A stretch of 64,000 bases of DNA from Burkholderia sp. FERM BP-3421 (GCF_028657905.1 NZ_CP117782.1:3720001-3784000), one strand, 5' to 3'. Counted from the stretch's first letter, positions 17,407-26,272 are shown. Numbers and translations are program-made. The notes: generated by a model from the sequence alone, not told the origin.

Positions 17407-17499
17407 GAGGGACCCGGACGGGATGTTGGCTGGAAAGCATCGCGTCCGGCGCCGCGGCGCCCGGTGGGGCGGCGCGAGGGCCGGACGCTCGGGAAGGGC

Positions 17500-17832
17500 T
17501 TACAGCGCCTTGATCGTGCCCTTCGGCAGGATGGTCGTGACCGCGGCCTTCTGCACCGTGATCTCGGTGCCTTCGGCGATCTCGACGCCGATATATGCGT
17601 CGGTGACCTTCGTCACCTTGCCGACCAGGCCGCCGCTCGTCACGACTTCATCGCCCTTGGCCATCGCGGAGAGCATGTTGCGATGCTCCTTCTGACGCTT
17701 CATCTGCGGGCGGATCATGATGAAGTAGAGCACCGCGAACATCAGGATGAGCGGCAGGAAGCTCATCAGGCTCGATTCGGCGCCGCCTGCGGCGCCTTGC
17801 GCGTAGGCGTTGGAAATGAACGACAAGGACAC
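17500..17832 (-). CDS. yajC: Preprotein translocase subunit YajC
   Basis: A 110-residue single-span protein that associates with SecDF. It begins MSLSFISNAYAQGAAGG and has one helix (LMSFLPLILMFAVLYFIMIRPQMKRQKEH). The C-terminal SH3-like domain includes GDEVVTSGGLVGKVTKV. The strongly conserved RPQMKR segment directly after the helix makes the assignment secure. It precedes secD by about 90 bases. Confidence 0.96.
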   Translation of the reverse strand: MSLSFISNAYAQGAAGGAESSLMSFLPLILMFAVLYFIMIRPQMKRQKEHRNMLSAMAKGDEVVTSGGLVGKVTKVTDAYIGVEIAEGTEITVQKAAVTTILPKGTIKAL

Positions 17833-18354
17833 GTTGGTCTCTCCGTTAGGGAAGATCTGAAAAATAAGCCGATTATTCTACCACCGGCCCCTACCGCGAC
17901 GAACCCGCAAATGGGCTTGCGGATCAAGCTGTTAATGCCTCGAACGCCGCAGTAAGTGCTTGCGTAGAAAGCATATTGTAATATTCGGCCGGGTCGGCGG
18001 TGGAAGGTTTCCCATCAAAAATAGTACAAGTCTGAAATTTCAATGGGATGGCGGGCGGGACGGCATGCGCGAGGGGCGCGGCGCCTCGGATGAGGCGATG
18101 CCGGATGCCGCGGGCGGGGCGGCTACGGTCCGGGGTCAAGGTCGATTCAGGGGGAACGGGGCGAAGCGTCGCGGGCCGCCCGCGCGGCGGGTGATCGAGG
18201 CCGTTGAAGTGGAATTCCCGCGCCGTCGCTTCGGGCGGTCGATGCGGCCCGGCCCGGCTTGACGGCCGCGCATCCCGAGCAACAGGAACGGAACAGTCTC
18301 GAAACACGGAAGGGGCATGCCCCTCCGTCTCCCGCGCGAGGCGTCCGGGCCCCG
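17833..18354 (-). other. Long yajC leader/promoter region with an AT-rich patch
   Basis: This 520-base gap lies between tgt and yajC. About 17930-18045 is distinctly AT-richer than its surroundings and probably carries the yajC promoter; a TACAAT box on the reverse strand near 17975 is a weak -10 candidate. A 39-codon open frame (reverse strand, 17924-18043, TTG start, no ribosome site) covers the same patch and reads KFQTCTIFDGKPSTADPAEY; I do not call it a gene. The tgt-proximal part holds a hairpin (18306-18328). Confidence 0.4.
18306..18328 (-). terminator. Hairpin downstream of tgt
   Basis: On the reverse strand ACGGAGGGGCATGCCCC is followed by TTCCGT: a near-perfect stem centred on a GCATGC palindrome, 27 bases past the tgt stop. 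Only a short GTTTC follows, so it is a weak intrinsic terminator at best. Confidence 0.45.
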
Positions 18355-19536
18355 TCAGTCGACCCCTCTCGCCCGATCCTCCGCGAAGCGCCGGCGGAAC
18401 GCGTCGAACGTGTGCGTCTCGATCGCCTCGCGCATCTCGCGCATCAGTTCGAGGTAGTAGTGCAGGTTGTGGATCGTGTTCAGCTGCGCGCCGAGGATCT
18501 CGCCGACCCGGTGCAGGTGATGCAGGTAGCCGCGCGAGAAGTTGCGGCACGTGTAGCAGCCGCAGGTCGCGTCGAGCGGCTTCAGCGAATTCTTGTGCGT
18601 CGCGTTGCGGATCTTCACGTCGCCGAAGCGCGTGAACAGCCAGCCGTTGCGCGCGTTGCGGGTCGGCATCACGCAGTCGAACATGTCGACCCCGGCCGCG
18701 ACGCCCGCGACCAGATCCTCCGGCGTACCCACGCCCATCAGGTAGTGCGGCTTGTCGGCGGGCAGCTTCGGCGCGACGTGCTGCAGCACGCGCATCATGT
18801 CCTCCTTCGGCTCGCCGACCGAGAGCCCGCCGATCGCGAGGCCGTGGAAGCCCAGCTCGGACAGCCCCGCCAGCGATTCGTCGCGCAGGTCCTCGAACAT
18901 CCCGCCCTGCACGATGCCGAACAGCGCGTTCGGATTGCCGAGGCGCTCGAACTCGTCGAGCGAGCGCTTGGCCCAGCGCAGCGACATCCGCATCGAATCG
19001 GCCGCTTCCTGGTGCGTGGTCGGCACGCCGTCGGTCGCGTAGGGCGTGCACTCGTCGAACTGCATCACGACGTCCGAGTTCAGCACCTTCTGGATCTGCA
19101 TCGACACTTCCGGCGACAGGAACAGCCGGTCGCCGTTGATCGGCGACGCGAAAGTCACGCCGTCCTCGGTGATCTTGCGCAGGTCGCCGAGCGAGAACAC
19201 CTGGAAGCCGCCCGAATCGGTCAGGATCGGCCGGTTCCAGCCCATGAAGCGATGCAGGCCGCCGTGCGCCTCGATGGTTTCGAGGCCCGGACGCAGCCAC
19301 AGGTGGAACGTGTTGCCGAGGATGATCTGCGCATGCATCTCTTCCAGTTCGCGCGGCTGGGTCGCCTTCACCGTGCCGTAGGTGCCGACCGGCATGAAGA
19401 TCGGCGTCTCGACCACGCCGTGATTGAGCGTGACGCGGCCGCGGCGCGCGTGGCCGTCGGTCGTCAGCAGTTCGAACTTGAGGCCGTTGTGCGGACGGAT
19501 GTCCGCGGACGTATCGTGGGATGAACCTTCGGTCAT
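18355..19536 (-). CDS. tgt: Queuine tRNA-ribosyltransferase
   Basis: A 393-residue enzyme that replaces G34 with the preQ1 base in GUN-anticodon tRNAs. Active-site stretches are LTDSGGFQVFSL and AAGVDMFDCVMPTRNARNG, which carry the catalytic aspartates. The zinc site is CGCYTCRNF with a downstream histidine. The start at 19536 (MTEGSSHD) is chosen because AAGGAG lies nine bases upstream; the longer open frame to 19614 has no such site. It lies 174 bases downstream of queA, which makes the next step in queuosine synthesis, and upstream of yajC-secDF. Confidence 0.97.
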   Translation of the reverse strand: MTEGSSHDTSADIRPHNGLKFELLTTDGHARRGRVTLNHGVVETPIFMPVGTYGTVKATQPRELEEMHAQIILGNTFHLWLRPGLETIEAHGGLHRFMGWNRPILTDSGGFQVFSLGDLRKITEDGVTFASPINGDRLFLSPEVSMQIQKVLNSDVVMQFDECTPYATDGVPTTHQEAADSMRMSLRWAKRSLDEFERLGNPNALFGIVQGGMFEDLRDESLAGLSELGFHGLAIGGLSVGEPKEDMMRVLQHVAPKLPADKPHYLMGVGTPEDLVAGVAAGVDMFDCVMPTRNARNGWLFTRFGDVKIRNATHKNSLKPLDATCGCYTCRNFSRGYLHHLHRVGEILGAQLNTIHNLHYYLELMREMREAIETHTFDAFRRRFAEDRARGVD

Positions 19537-19710
19537 CGCTGGAACTCCTTGCCACCGGAAGATGCTTTGCATGGGACCGGAGTATGCGCTGAAGCGCCCA
19601 CTCCGGATCGACACGTCCGGCGCAGTTTGAGGAACGCCGCCGGCGGACCGGCGGCGGGGAAAGCGGGATGGATCGGGCGACGCGCGACACGCGCCGTCCG
19701 GCCCCGGATA

Positions 19711-20751
19711 TCAGGCCGGCTCCGCGCGCGTGAGCAGCATCGCGTCGCCGTAGCTGAAGAAGCGGTAGCGCTCGGCGATCGCGTGGCGATACGCCGCGCG
19801 GATCGTCTCGACGCCCGCGAACGCGGACACCAGCATCATCAGCGTCGACTTCGGCAGGTGGAAATTCGTCACGAGCCGGTCGACCACGCGGAACCGGTAG
19901 CCGGGCGTGATGAAGATGTCGGTCTCGGCGCGCACCGGCGCGAGCGGCCGGCCGGCCGCCTCGGCGTCGCGCGCGGCCGATTCGAGCGCGCGCATCGAGG
20001 TGGTGCCGACCGCGATCACCTTGCCGCCGCGCGCGCGCGTGGCGGCGAGGCGGTCGACGAGCGGCTGGCCCAGCTCGTACCACTCGCTGTGCATCTTGTG
20101 CTCGGCGATGTTGTCGACGCGCACCGGCTGGAACGTGCCCGCGCCGACGTGCAGCGTCAGCGTCGCGTGCTCGACGCCCAGCGCGTCGAGCCGTTCGAGC
20201 AGCGCGGCGTCGAAGTGCAGGCCGGCGGTGGGCGCGGCGACCGCGCCCGGCTGGCTCGCGAACACCGTCTGGTAGCGCGTCTCGTCGGTCGCGTCCGGGT
20301 CGTGCTCGATGTAGGGCGGCAGCGGCAGCCGGCCGTGGCGCTCGATCAGGGTCAGGCAGTCCTCGGGGAAGTGCAGCGTGAAGAACGGCTCGACCCGCTC
20401 GCCGACCGTCACGTCGAACGCGTCGGCGAGCCGCAGCGTGGTGCCGGCGGCCGGGCTCTTGCTCGCGCGGATCTGCGCGAGCGCCGTGCGCGCGCCGGTG
20501 ATGCGCTCGACCAGCACCTCGATCCGGCCGCCGCTCGCCTTGTGGCCGAAGAAGCGCGCTTTCAGCACCTTGGTGTCGTTGAACACGAGCAGGTCGCCCG
20601 GCGCGAGGCACGACGGCAGCTCGGTGAAACGGCGGTCGACGAGGCGCGGGGGCGCCACCTCCAGCAGGCGGCTGGCGCTGCGCTCGGGCAGCGCGGTCTG
20701 GGCGATCAGCTCGGGCGGCAGATCGAAATCGAAATCGGAAAGCGTGAACAT
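19711..20751 (-). CDS. queA: S-adenosylmethionine:tRNA ribosyltransferase-isomerase
   Basis: A 346-residue enzyme that transfers and isomerises the ribosyl moiety of SAM onto preQ1-tRNA to give epoxyqueuosine. Family landmarks are FTLSDFDFDLPPELIAQ at the N-terminus, DLLVFNDTKVLKARFFG, GAVAAPTAGLHF, THVGAGTF-like LHVGAGTFQPV, and HLPKSTLMMLVSAFAG near the end. The ATG at 20751 gives the conserved N-terminus. It is divergent from recG, with about 145 bases between the two starts. Confidence 0.96.
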   Translation of the reverse strand: MFTLSDFDFDLPPELIAQTALPERSASRLLEVAPPRLVDRRFTELPSCLAPGDLLVFNDTKVLKARFFGHKASGGRIEVLVERITGARTALAQIRASKSPAAGTTLRLADAFDVTVGERVEPFFTLHFPEDCLTLIERHGRLPLPPYIEHDPDATDETRYQTVFASQPGAVAAPTAGLHFDAALLERLDALGVEHATLTLHVGAGTFQPVRVDNIAEHKMHSEWYELGQPLVDRLAATRARGGKVIAVGTTSMRALESAARDAEAAGRPLAPVRAETDIFITPGYRFRVVDRLVTNFHLPKSTLMMLVSAFAGVETIRAAYRHAIAERYRFFSYGDAMLLTRAEPA

Positions 20752-20895
20752 ACGGACTGGTTCGAGGCGGCCGGGCGCGCCGCGCATGGGGCGGGCGCCG
20801 CGCGAGCCGCTATGATGGCGGGGTTGCGCGGTTTGCCGGCGTCGCTCGTTCGGACGACGGGAAAGCCGCTATTGTACTTGCAAGCGATCTGCCCG

Positions 20896-23181
20896 ATGCC
20901 CGTATCCGCCCGCCGTTCCGCCACCGCTGTCGATGCCGCCGATGCCGTCGCGCCCGCCGAGGCCGACGGACCCGCCGACCTGGCCGGGTCCGCGGCGACG
21001 GATCCGCCCGCCGCGCCCGCACCCGCGCCGCGCCGCCGGCGCACCGCCGACGGCCGCCTGGAGCCCGCCGCCGCAGCCGTTCCCGCGAAGAAGGCGAAGA
21101 AGGCGGCCCCCGCCAAGCCGGTGCGCACCGCCGACAAGCTCGCCAAGCTCGGGCTCACGCGCTCGATCGACCTCGTGCTGCACCTGCCGATGCGCTACGA
21201 GGACGAGACCACGCTCACGCCGATCGGCGAGCTGCTGCCGGGCGAGATCGCCCAGGCGGAAGGCGTCGTGGTCGACAACGAGATCACCTACCGGCCGCGT
21301 CGCCAACTGGTCGTGAAGCTGCGCGACGACGCGGGCGCGGAACTGGCGCTGCGCTTCCTGAATTTCTACGGCTCCCAGGTCAAGCAGATGGCGGTCGGCC
21401 AGCGGCTGCGCGTGCGCGGCGACGTGCGCGGCGGCTTCTTCGGGCTCGAGATCGTGCATCCGGCGGTGCGCGTCGTCGACGAGGACGCGCCGCTGCCGCA
21501 GGCGCTCACGCCCGTCTATCCGAGCACGGCGGGGGTGTCGCAGGCGTATCTGCGCAAGGCGATCGACAACGCGCTCGACCACACGCCGCTGCCCGAGCTG
21601 CTGCCCGCCGCGGTCGCCGACGCGTACCTGAAGCCGCTCGCGGTGCCGCCGCTCGCGGACGCGGTGCGGATGCTGCACCACCCGGGCGTGGACGCCGACG
21701 AGACCGCGCTCATCGACGGCACCCACCCGGCCTGGGTGCGGATCAAGTTCGACGAGCTGCTCGCGCAGCAGCTGTCGCTCAAGCGCGCGCACGAGGAGCG
21801 CCGCACGCGCGCGGCGCCGGCGATGCCGACGCGCGCGCGCGACGACGCGGCGTCGCTGAGCGCGCGCCTGTACGCGGCGCTGCCGTTCTCGCTGACGAAC
21901 GCGCAGGAGCGCGTGGTCGCGGAGATCGGGCGGGACCTGACCGAGCCGCATCCGATGCAGCGGCTGCTGCAGGGCGACGTCGGCAGCGGCAAGACCGTGG
22001 TCGCGGCGCTCGCGGCGGCGCAGGCGATCGACGCGGGCTACCAGGCCGCGCTGATGGCGCCGACCGAGATCCTCGCGGAACAGCACGCGCGCAAGCTGCG
22101 CGCGTGGCTCGAACCGCTCGGCGTGTCGGTCGCGTGGCTCGCGGGCAGCCTCAGGGCGCGCGACAAGCGCGCGGCGATCGAGGCGGCCGCGCTCGGCACG
22201 GCGCAGCTCGTGATCGGCACCCACGCGATCATCCAGGACAGCGTGACGTTCGCGCGGCTCGGCCTCGTGATCGTCGATGAGCAGCATCGCTTCGGCGTCG
22301 AGCAGCGCCTCGCGCTGCGGGCCAAGGCGGCCGGCGCGGCCGACGGCGCGCAGGGCTTCCAGCCGCACCAGCTGATGATGTCGGCGACGCCGATCCCGCG
22401 CACGCTCGCGATGACCTATTACGCGGATCTCGAGGTCTCGACGATCGACGAGCTGCCGCCCGGCCGCACGCCGATCATGACCCGGCTCGTCGGCGACGCG
22501 CGCCGCGAGGAGGTGATCGGCCGGGTGCGCGAGGCGGCGCTGGCGGGCCGCCAGGTGTACTGGGTGTGCCCGTTGATCGAGGAAAGCGAGACCCTGCAGC
22601 TGCAAACCGCGGTCGAGACCTTCGAGACGCTCGTCGCGGCGCTGCCCGAGCTGCGCGTCGGCCTCGTGCACGGGCGGCTGCCGCCCGCCGAGAAGGCGGC
22701 GGTGATGGACGCGTTCTCGCGCAACGAGGTGCAATTGCTGGTCGCGACCACGGTGATCGAGGTCGGCGTCGACGTGCCGAACGCCTCGCTGATGGTGATC
22801 GAGCACGCCGAGCGCTTCGGCCTCGCGCAGCTGCACCAGCTGCGCGGGCGGGTCGGGCGCGGCACCGCCGCGTCGGTGTGCGTGCTGATGTACAGCGGCC
22901 CCTTGTCGCTCGCCGGCCGCGCGCGGCTGAAGACGATGCGCGAGACCACCGACGGCTTCGAGATCGCGCGGCGCGACCTCGAAATCCGCGGCCCGGGCGA
23001 ATTCCTCGGCGCGCGCCAGTCGGGCGCGGCGATGCTGCGTTTCGCCGACCTGGAGCAGGACGGCTGGCTGATCGAGCCGGCCCGCGAGGCGGCGGCGCGG
23101 CTGATCGCCGCTCATCCCGAGGTCGTCATCCAGCACCTCGCGCGTTGGCTCGGCGCGCGCGAACAGTACCTGAAGGCCTGA
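20896..23181 (+). CDS. recG: ATP-dependent DNA helicase RecG
   Basis: A 761-residue helicase that remodels stalled forks and Holliday junctions. It has a low-complexity alanine/proline-rich N-terminal extension to about residue 75. The wedge domain follows (VLHLPMRYEDET). The helicase core has Walker A LLQGDVGSGKTVVAAL, DEQH motif LVIVDEQHRFGVEQ, MSATPIPRT, and the C-terminal QLRGRVGRG. The start is uncertain because the frame is open far upstream; the ATG at 20896 gives MPVSARRS. oxyR follows 106 bases downstream, the usual arrangement in this group. Confidence 0.93.
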   Translation: MPVSARRSATAVDAADAVAPAEADGPADLAGSAATDPPAAPAPAPRRRRTADGRLEPAAAAVPAKKAKKAAPAKPVRTADKLAKLGLTRSIDLVLHLPMRYEDETTLTPIGELLPGEIAQAEGVVVDNEITYRPRRQLVVKLRDDAGAELALRFLNFYGSQVKQMAVGQRLRVRGDVRGGFFGLEIVHPAVRVVDEDAPLPQALTPVYPSTAGVSQAYLRKAIDNALDHTPLPELLPAAVADAYLKPLAVPPLADAVRMLHHPGVDADETALIDGTHPAWVRIKFDELLAQQLSLKRAHEERRTRAAPAMPTRARDDAASLSARLYAALPFSLTNAQERVVAEIGRDLTEPHPMQRLLQGDVGSGKTVVAALAAAQAIDAGYQAALMAPTEILAEQHARKLRAWLEPLGVSVAWLAGSLRARDKRAAIEAAALGTAQLVIGTHAIIQDSVTFARLGLVIVDEQHRFGVEQRLALRAKAAGAADGAQGFQPHQLMMSATPIPRTLAMTYYADLEVSTIDELPPGRTPIMTRLVGDARREEVIGRVREAALAGRQVYWVCPLIEESETLQLQTAVETFETLVAALPELRVGLVHGRLPPAEKAAVMDAFSRNEVQLLVATTVIEVGVDVPNASLMVIEHAERFGLAQLHQLRGRVGRGTAASVCVLMYSGPLSLAGRARLKTMRETTDGFEIARRDLEIRGPGEFLGARQSGAAMLRFADLEQDGWLIEPAREAAARLIAAHPEVVIQHLARWLGAREQYLKA

Positions 23182-23221
23182 TCGGCATGCGCGCCGCAAC
23201 AGCGCTTTTCGTCGTGGAAGG

Positions 23222-23250
23222 TTGGCGAATCGGCTCAACCGGTGTATAAA
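23222..23250 (+). promoter_or_regulatory. Sigma-70 type promoter of oxyR
   Basis: TTGGCG, 17 bases, TATAAA, in an AT-rich patch between recG and oxyR. It lies about 38 bases upstream of the oxyR ATG. The sequence between the promoter and the ATG is also AT-rich (TATCGCTCGTTTATTATTG), compatible with autoregulation by OxyR, but I cannot define an operator. Confidence 0.6.
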
Positions 23251-23287
23251 TTAAATCTATCGCTCGTTTATTATTGATTGACCCACA

Positions 23288-24247
23288 ATGACGCTTACTG
23301 AATTGAAGTACATCGTCGCGGTTGCGCGCGAGCGGCATTTCGGCCGCGCGGCCGAGGCCTGCTTTGTCAGCCAGCCGACACTGTCGGTGGCGATCAAGAA
23401 GCTCGAGGACGAGCTCAATGTGCAGATCTTCGAGCGCGGCGCCAGCGAGGTCAGCGTCACGCCGATCGGCGACCAGATCGTCACCCAGGCGCAGCGCGTG
23501 CTCGAGCAGACCTTCGCGATCAAGGAGATCGCGAAGCAGGGCAAGGACCCGCTCGTCGGCCCGTTCCGGCTCGGCGTGATCTATACGATCGGGCCCTATC
23601 TGCTGCCGACGCTCGTCAAGCAGATGATCCACAGCGTGCCGCAGATGCCCTTGATGCTGCAGGAGAACTACACGCTGAAGCTGCTCGAACTGCTCAAGCA
23701 GGGCGAGATCGACGCGGCGATCATGGCGCTGCCGTTCCCCGAGACCGGCCTGATGGTGCGGCCGCTGTACGACGAGCCGTTCGTCGTCGCGCTGCCGTCC
23801 GGGCATCCGTGGGAAAAGCGCCATACCATCGACGCAGCCGATCTGAAGCAGGAAACCATGCTGCTGCTCGGCAACGGGCACTGCTTCCGCGACCACGTGC
23901 TCGGCGTCTGCCCCGAGTTGATGCGCTTCTCGCAGACGGCCGACGGGATCCAGAAGACCTTCGAGGGCTCGTCGCTGGAAACCATCCGCCACATGGTCGC
24001 GAGCGGCGTCGGGATCACCGTGCTGCCGCGCATGTCGGTCGCCGAGGTGCGCCCGCATACCCGCGCGCAGGATGCCGACCTGCTGTCCTACGTGCCGTTC
24101 GACGAGCCCGCGCCGGACCGGCGCGTCGTGCTGGTCTGGCGCAAGAGCTTCACGCGCATGCCGGCGATCGACGCGATCAGCGATGCGATCGTCGCGTGCG
24201 GGCTGCCGGGCGTGACGAAACTCGACATGCCCGCGACGCTCAACTGA
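23288..24247 (+). CDS. oxyR: Hydrogen-peroxide sensing LysR-type regulator OxyR
   Basis: A 319-residue LysR-family regulator. The N-terminal winged helix (LTELKYIVAVARERHFGRAAEACFVSQPTLS) is followed by the substrate-like sensor domain. The redox motif GHCFRDHVLGVCPE contains the two cysteines, nine residues apart as in E. coli OxyR (C199/C208), so peroxide sensing by disulfide formation is strongly supported. It is read in the same direction as recG upstream and the catalase/dps cluster downstream, which are expected targets. A hairpin terminator follows at 24260. Confidence 0.95.
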   Translation: MTLTELKYIVAVARERHFGRAAEACFVSQPTLSVAIKKLEDELNVQIFERGASEVSVTPIGDQIVTQAQRVLEQTFAIKEIAKQGKDPLVGPFRLGVIYTIGPYLLPTLVKQMIHSVPQMPLMLQENYTLKLLELLKQGEIDAAIMALPFPETGLMVRPLYDEPFVVALPSGHPWEKRHTIDAADLKQETMLLLGNGHCFRDHVLGVCPELMRFSQTADGIQKTFEGSSLETIRHMVASGVGITVLPRMSVAEVRPHTRAQDADLLSYVPFDEPAPDRRVVLVWRKSFTRMPAIDAISDAIVACGLPGVTKLDMPATLN

Positions 24248-24259
24248 GCGCGTCGTGCG

Positions 24260-24286
24260 ACCGGGGTCCGCCCCGGTTTTATTTTG
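24260..24286 (+). terminator. Intrinsic terminator of oxyR
   Basis: ACCGGGG, TCCG loop, CCCCGGT, then TTTATTTT. It starts 13 bases past the oxyR stop and separates oxyR from the catalase cluster. Confidence 0.85.
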
Positions 24287-24287
24287 C

Positions 24288-24342
24288 CTATTTGATAGAT
24301 AAATTTTATAGATTTGAGTGTATCGATAGTTTTATATAAGAT
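24288..24342 (+). promoter_or_regulatory. Promoter region of the catalase cluster with ATAG/CTAT elements (possible OxyR site)
   Basis: A strongly AT-rich segment with CTATTTGATAG (24288-24298) and further ATAG tetramers at 24308 and 24326. These are the units of the OxyR binding pattern, although the 11-base spacing is only partly kept. A -35/-10 pair TTGAGT, 17 bases, TAAGAT fits at 24314-24342. Regulation by the neighbouring OxyR is an inference. Confidence 0.4.
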
Positions 24343-24412
24343 GCCTGACATGTTCCAACCCACGGCGACCGGCAGCGAAGGCCGCCCGACCACGACAGAG
24401 AGGAGGGGTGCC

Positions 24413-24550
24413 ATGACCGACATCATGACCTGGGCCGCGCGGCGGAACCCTTGGCCGCGTTCGACGCTCGTCATCCAGGCGAAGCGCGCGATGCGGGGCT
24501 GGGAGCCGATCGCCTGCGCCTTCCTCGCGGATCGCGCGCTGGCCCACTGA
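24413..24550 (+). CDS. 45-residue basic protein of unknown function upstream of catalase
   Basis: MTDIMTWAARRNPWPRSTLV and onward, 45 residues. The start is supported by an excellent ribosome site, AGGAGGGG, five bases before the ATG. It carries three tryptophans and a net positive charge, with no signal peptide or clear membrane span. It lies between the putative peroxide-inducible promoter and the catalase gene (64 bases before the catalase ATG) and is read in the same direction, so it is probably the first gene of the transcript. I do not recognise a family. It could be a translated leader rather than a functional protein. Confidence 0.6.
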   Translation: MTDIMTWAARRNPWPRSTLVIQAKRAMRGWEPIACAFLADRALAH

Positions 24551-24614
24551 GCCCGCGCACCGCCGCGCTCCCCGATACCGTTTGCCCATTGAGCCTCATG
24601 AAAGGAGTACCAGG

Positions 24615-26057
24615 ATGACCGACAACAAGACCCTCACGAGCGCCGCGGGCGCCCCCGTTGCCGACAACCAGAACTCGCTGACGGCGGGCCCGCGCGGCCC
24701 GGTTGCGCTGCAGGACGTATGGCTGCTCGAAAAGCTCGCCCACTTCGACCGCGAGGTGATTCCGGAGCGGCGCGTGCACGCGAAGGGCTCGGGCGCGTTC
24801 GGCACGCTGCGCGTCGAGCACGACATCTCGAAGTACACGAAGGCGAAGCTGTTCGCGCAGGTCGGCAAGGAAACGCCGCTGTTCATGCGCTTCTCGACCG
24901 TCGCGGGCGAGCGCGGCGCGGCCGACGCCGAGCGCGACGTGCGCGGCTTCTCGATCAAGTTCTACACGGAAGAGGGCAACTGGGACGTGGTCGGCAACAA
25001 CACGCCGGTGTTCTTCATCCGCGATCCGCTCAAGTTCCCGGACTTCATCCACACGCAGAAGCGCGATCCGTACACGAACCTGCGCAGCAACGTGGCGGCG
25101 TGGGACTTCTGGTCGCGCCATCCGGAAGCGCTGCACCAGATCACGATCCTGATGAGCGATCGCGGCATCCCGAAGAACTACCGGCAGATGCACGGCTTCG
25201 GCTCGCACACGTTCTCGTTCTACAACGCGGACAACCAGCGTTTCTGGGTGAAGTTCCATTTCAAGTCGCTGAACGGCATCGAGAACTACACCGACGCCGA
25301 GGCCGCCCAGGTGGTCGCGGGCGACCGCGAGAGCGCGCAGCGCGACCTGATCGATTCGATCGACGCGGGCCGCTTCCCGAAGTGGGCGTTCCGGATCCAG
25401 GTGATGCCCGAAGCCGACGCGGCGAAGCTGGCGTACAACCCGTTCGACATCACCAAGGTGTGGCCGCACAAGGCGTACCCGCTGATCGACGTCGGCACGA
25501 TCGAACTGAACCGCAACGCGGCGAACTATTTCGCGGACGTCGAGCAGGCCGCGTTCACGCCGGCCAACGTGGTGCCGGGCATCGGCTTCTCGCCGGACCG
25601 CCTGCTGCAGGGCCGCCTGTTCTCGTACGGCGACACGCAGCGCTACCGGCTCGGCGTGAACCATCACCAGATCCCGGTGAACGCGCCGCGCTGCCCGTTC
25701 CACGCGTCGCACCGCGACGGCGCGATGCGCACCGACGGCAACCTCGGCGGCACGGTGAACTACGAGCCGAATCGCTTCGGGCAGTTCGCGCAGGATCGCA
25801 ACGCACTGGAGCCGGCGCTCGCCGCGGGCGCGGTCGATCACTACGACCACCGCGAGGACGGCGATTACCACAGCCAGCCGGGCGCGCTGTTCCGCCTGTT
25901 CGACGCCGCGCAGCGCGAGCGCCTGTTCGGCAACATCGCCCGCCACATCAACGGCGTGCCGGCCGAGATCATCGAGCGGCAGCTCGAACACTTCGCGAAG
26001 GCCGACCCGGCCTACGCGGCGGGCGTGAAGGCCGCGCTCGCGAAGCTGGCGAAATAA
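24615..26057 (+). CDS. katA: Small-subunit haem catalase (clade 3)
   Basis: A 480-residue mono-functional catalase converting hydrogen peroxide to water and oxygen. The catalytic histidine is in RRVHAKGSGAFG (H55) and the distal asparagine in VVGNNTPVFFIRD. The proximal haem-ligand tyrosine motif is RLFSYGDTQRYRLG. The length of about 480 is that of small-subunit NADPH-binding clade 3 enzymes, with no C-terminal flavodoxin-like domain. AAGGAG precedes the ATG at 24615. It sits directly downstream of oxyR. The symbol katA versus katB cannot be settled from sequence alone. Confidence 0.95.
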   Translation: MTDNKTLTSAAGAPVADNQNSLTAGPRGPVALQDVWLLEKLAHFDREVIPERRVHAKGSGAFGTLRVEHDISKYTKAKLFAQVGKETPLFMRFSTVAGERGAADAERDVRGFSIKFYTEEGNWDVVGNNTPVFFIRDPLKFPDFIHTQKRDPYTNLRSNVAAWDFWSRHPEALHQITILMSDRGIPKNYRQMHGFGSHTFSFYNADNQRFWVKFHFKSLNGIENYTDAEAAQVVAGDRESAQRDLIDSIDAGRFPKWAFRIQVMPEADAAKLAYNPFDITKVWPHKAYPLIDVGTIELNRNAANYFADVEQAAFTPANVVPGIGFSPDRLLQGRLFSYGDTQRYRLGVNHHQIPVNAPRCPFHASHRDGAMRTDGNLGGTVNYEPNRFGQFAQDRNALEPALAAGAVDHYDHREDGDYHSQPGALFRLFDAAQRERLFGNIARHINGVPAEIIERQLEHFAKADPAYAAGVKAALAKLAK

Positions 26058-26125
26058 GCGCCGCGCGGCGGGGCCGCATGGCGACGCGGCGCGGCCCCGC
26101 CGCGCAGCCTGACGGAGAAACGACC

Positions 26126-26272
26126 ATGACTGAACTGATACTCGAACGCCGCGCGCTCGCCGCGCAAGCCCTGCCGGCCGTCGCGCTGCGTCGCCTGGTC
26201 GGCTTCGCGGTGGTCGGCGGCGGCGCGGTGGTGCTGCTCGCGCAACTGGCCCGGCTGCTGGCGGGCGGCTGA
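26126..26272 (+). CDS. 48-residue single-span membrane protein downstream of catalase
   Basis: MTELILERRALAAQALPAVA, then a hydrophobic segment LRRLVGFAVVGGGAVVLLAQLARLLAGG; 48 residues in all. GGAG lies eight bases before the ATG. It sits 68 bases after the catalase stop and 140 bases before dps. The N-terminal part is amphipathic and the C-terminal half could be one membrane helix. No family recognised. Co-expression with the catalase is likely from position. Confidence 0.55.
   Translation: MTELILERRALAAQALPAVALRRLVGFAVVGGGAVVLLAQLARLLAGG

Noticed and set aside
14449..17955. An 1168-codon plus-strand open frame opposite secF, secD and yajC
   Set aside because: It is antisense to three unmistakable sec genes and consists of Arg/His/Asp-rich shadow sequence.
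19549..20895. Upstream extension of recG through the queA region
   Set aside because: The extension is antisense to queA and has no family similarity; helicase sequence begins only near 20900.
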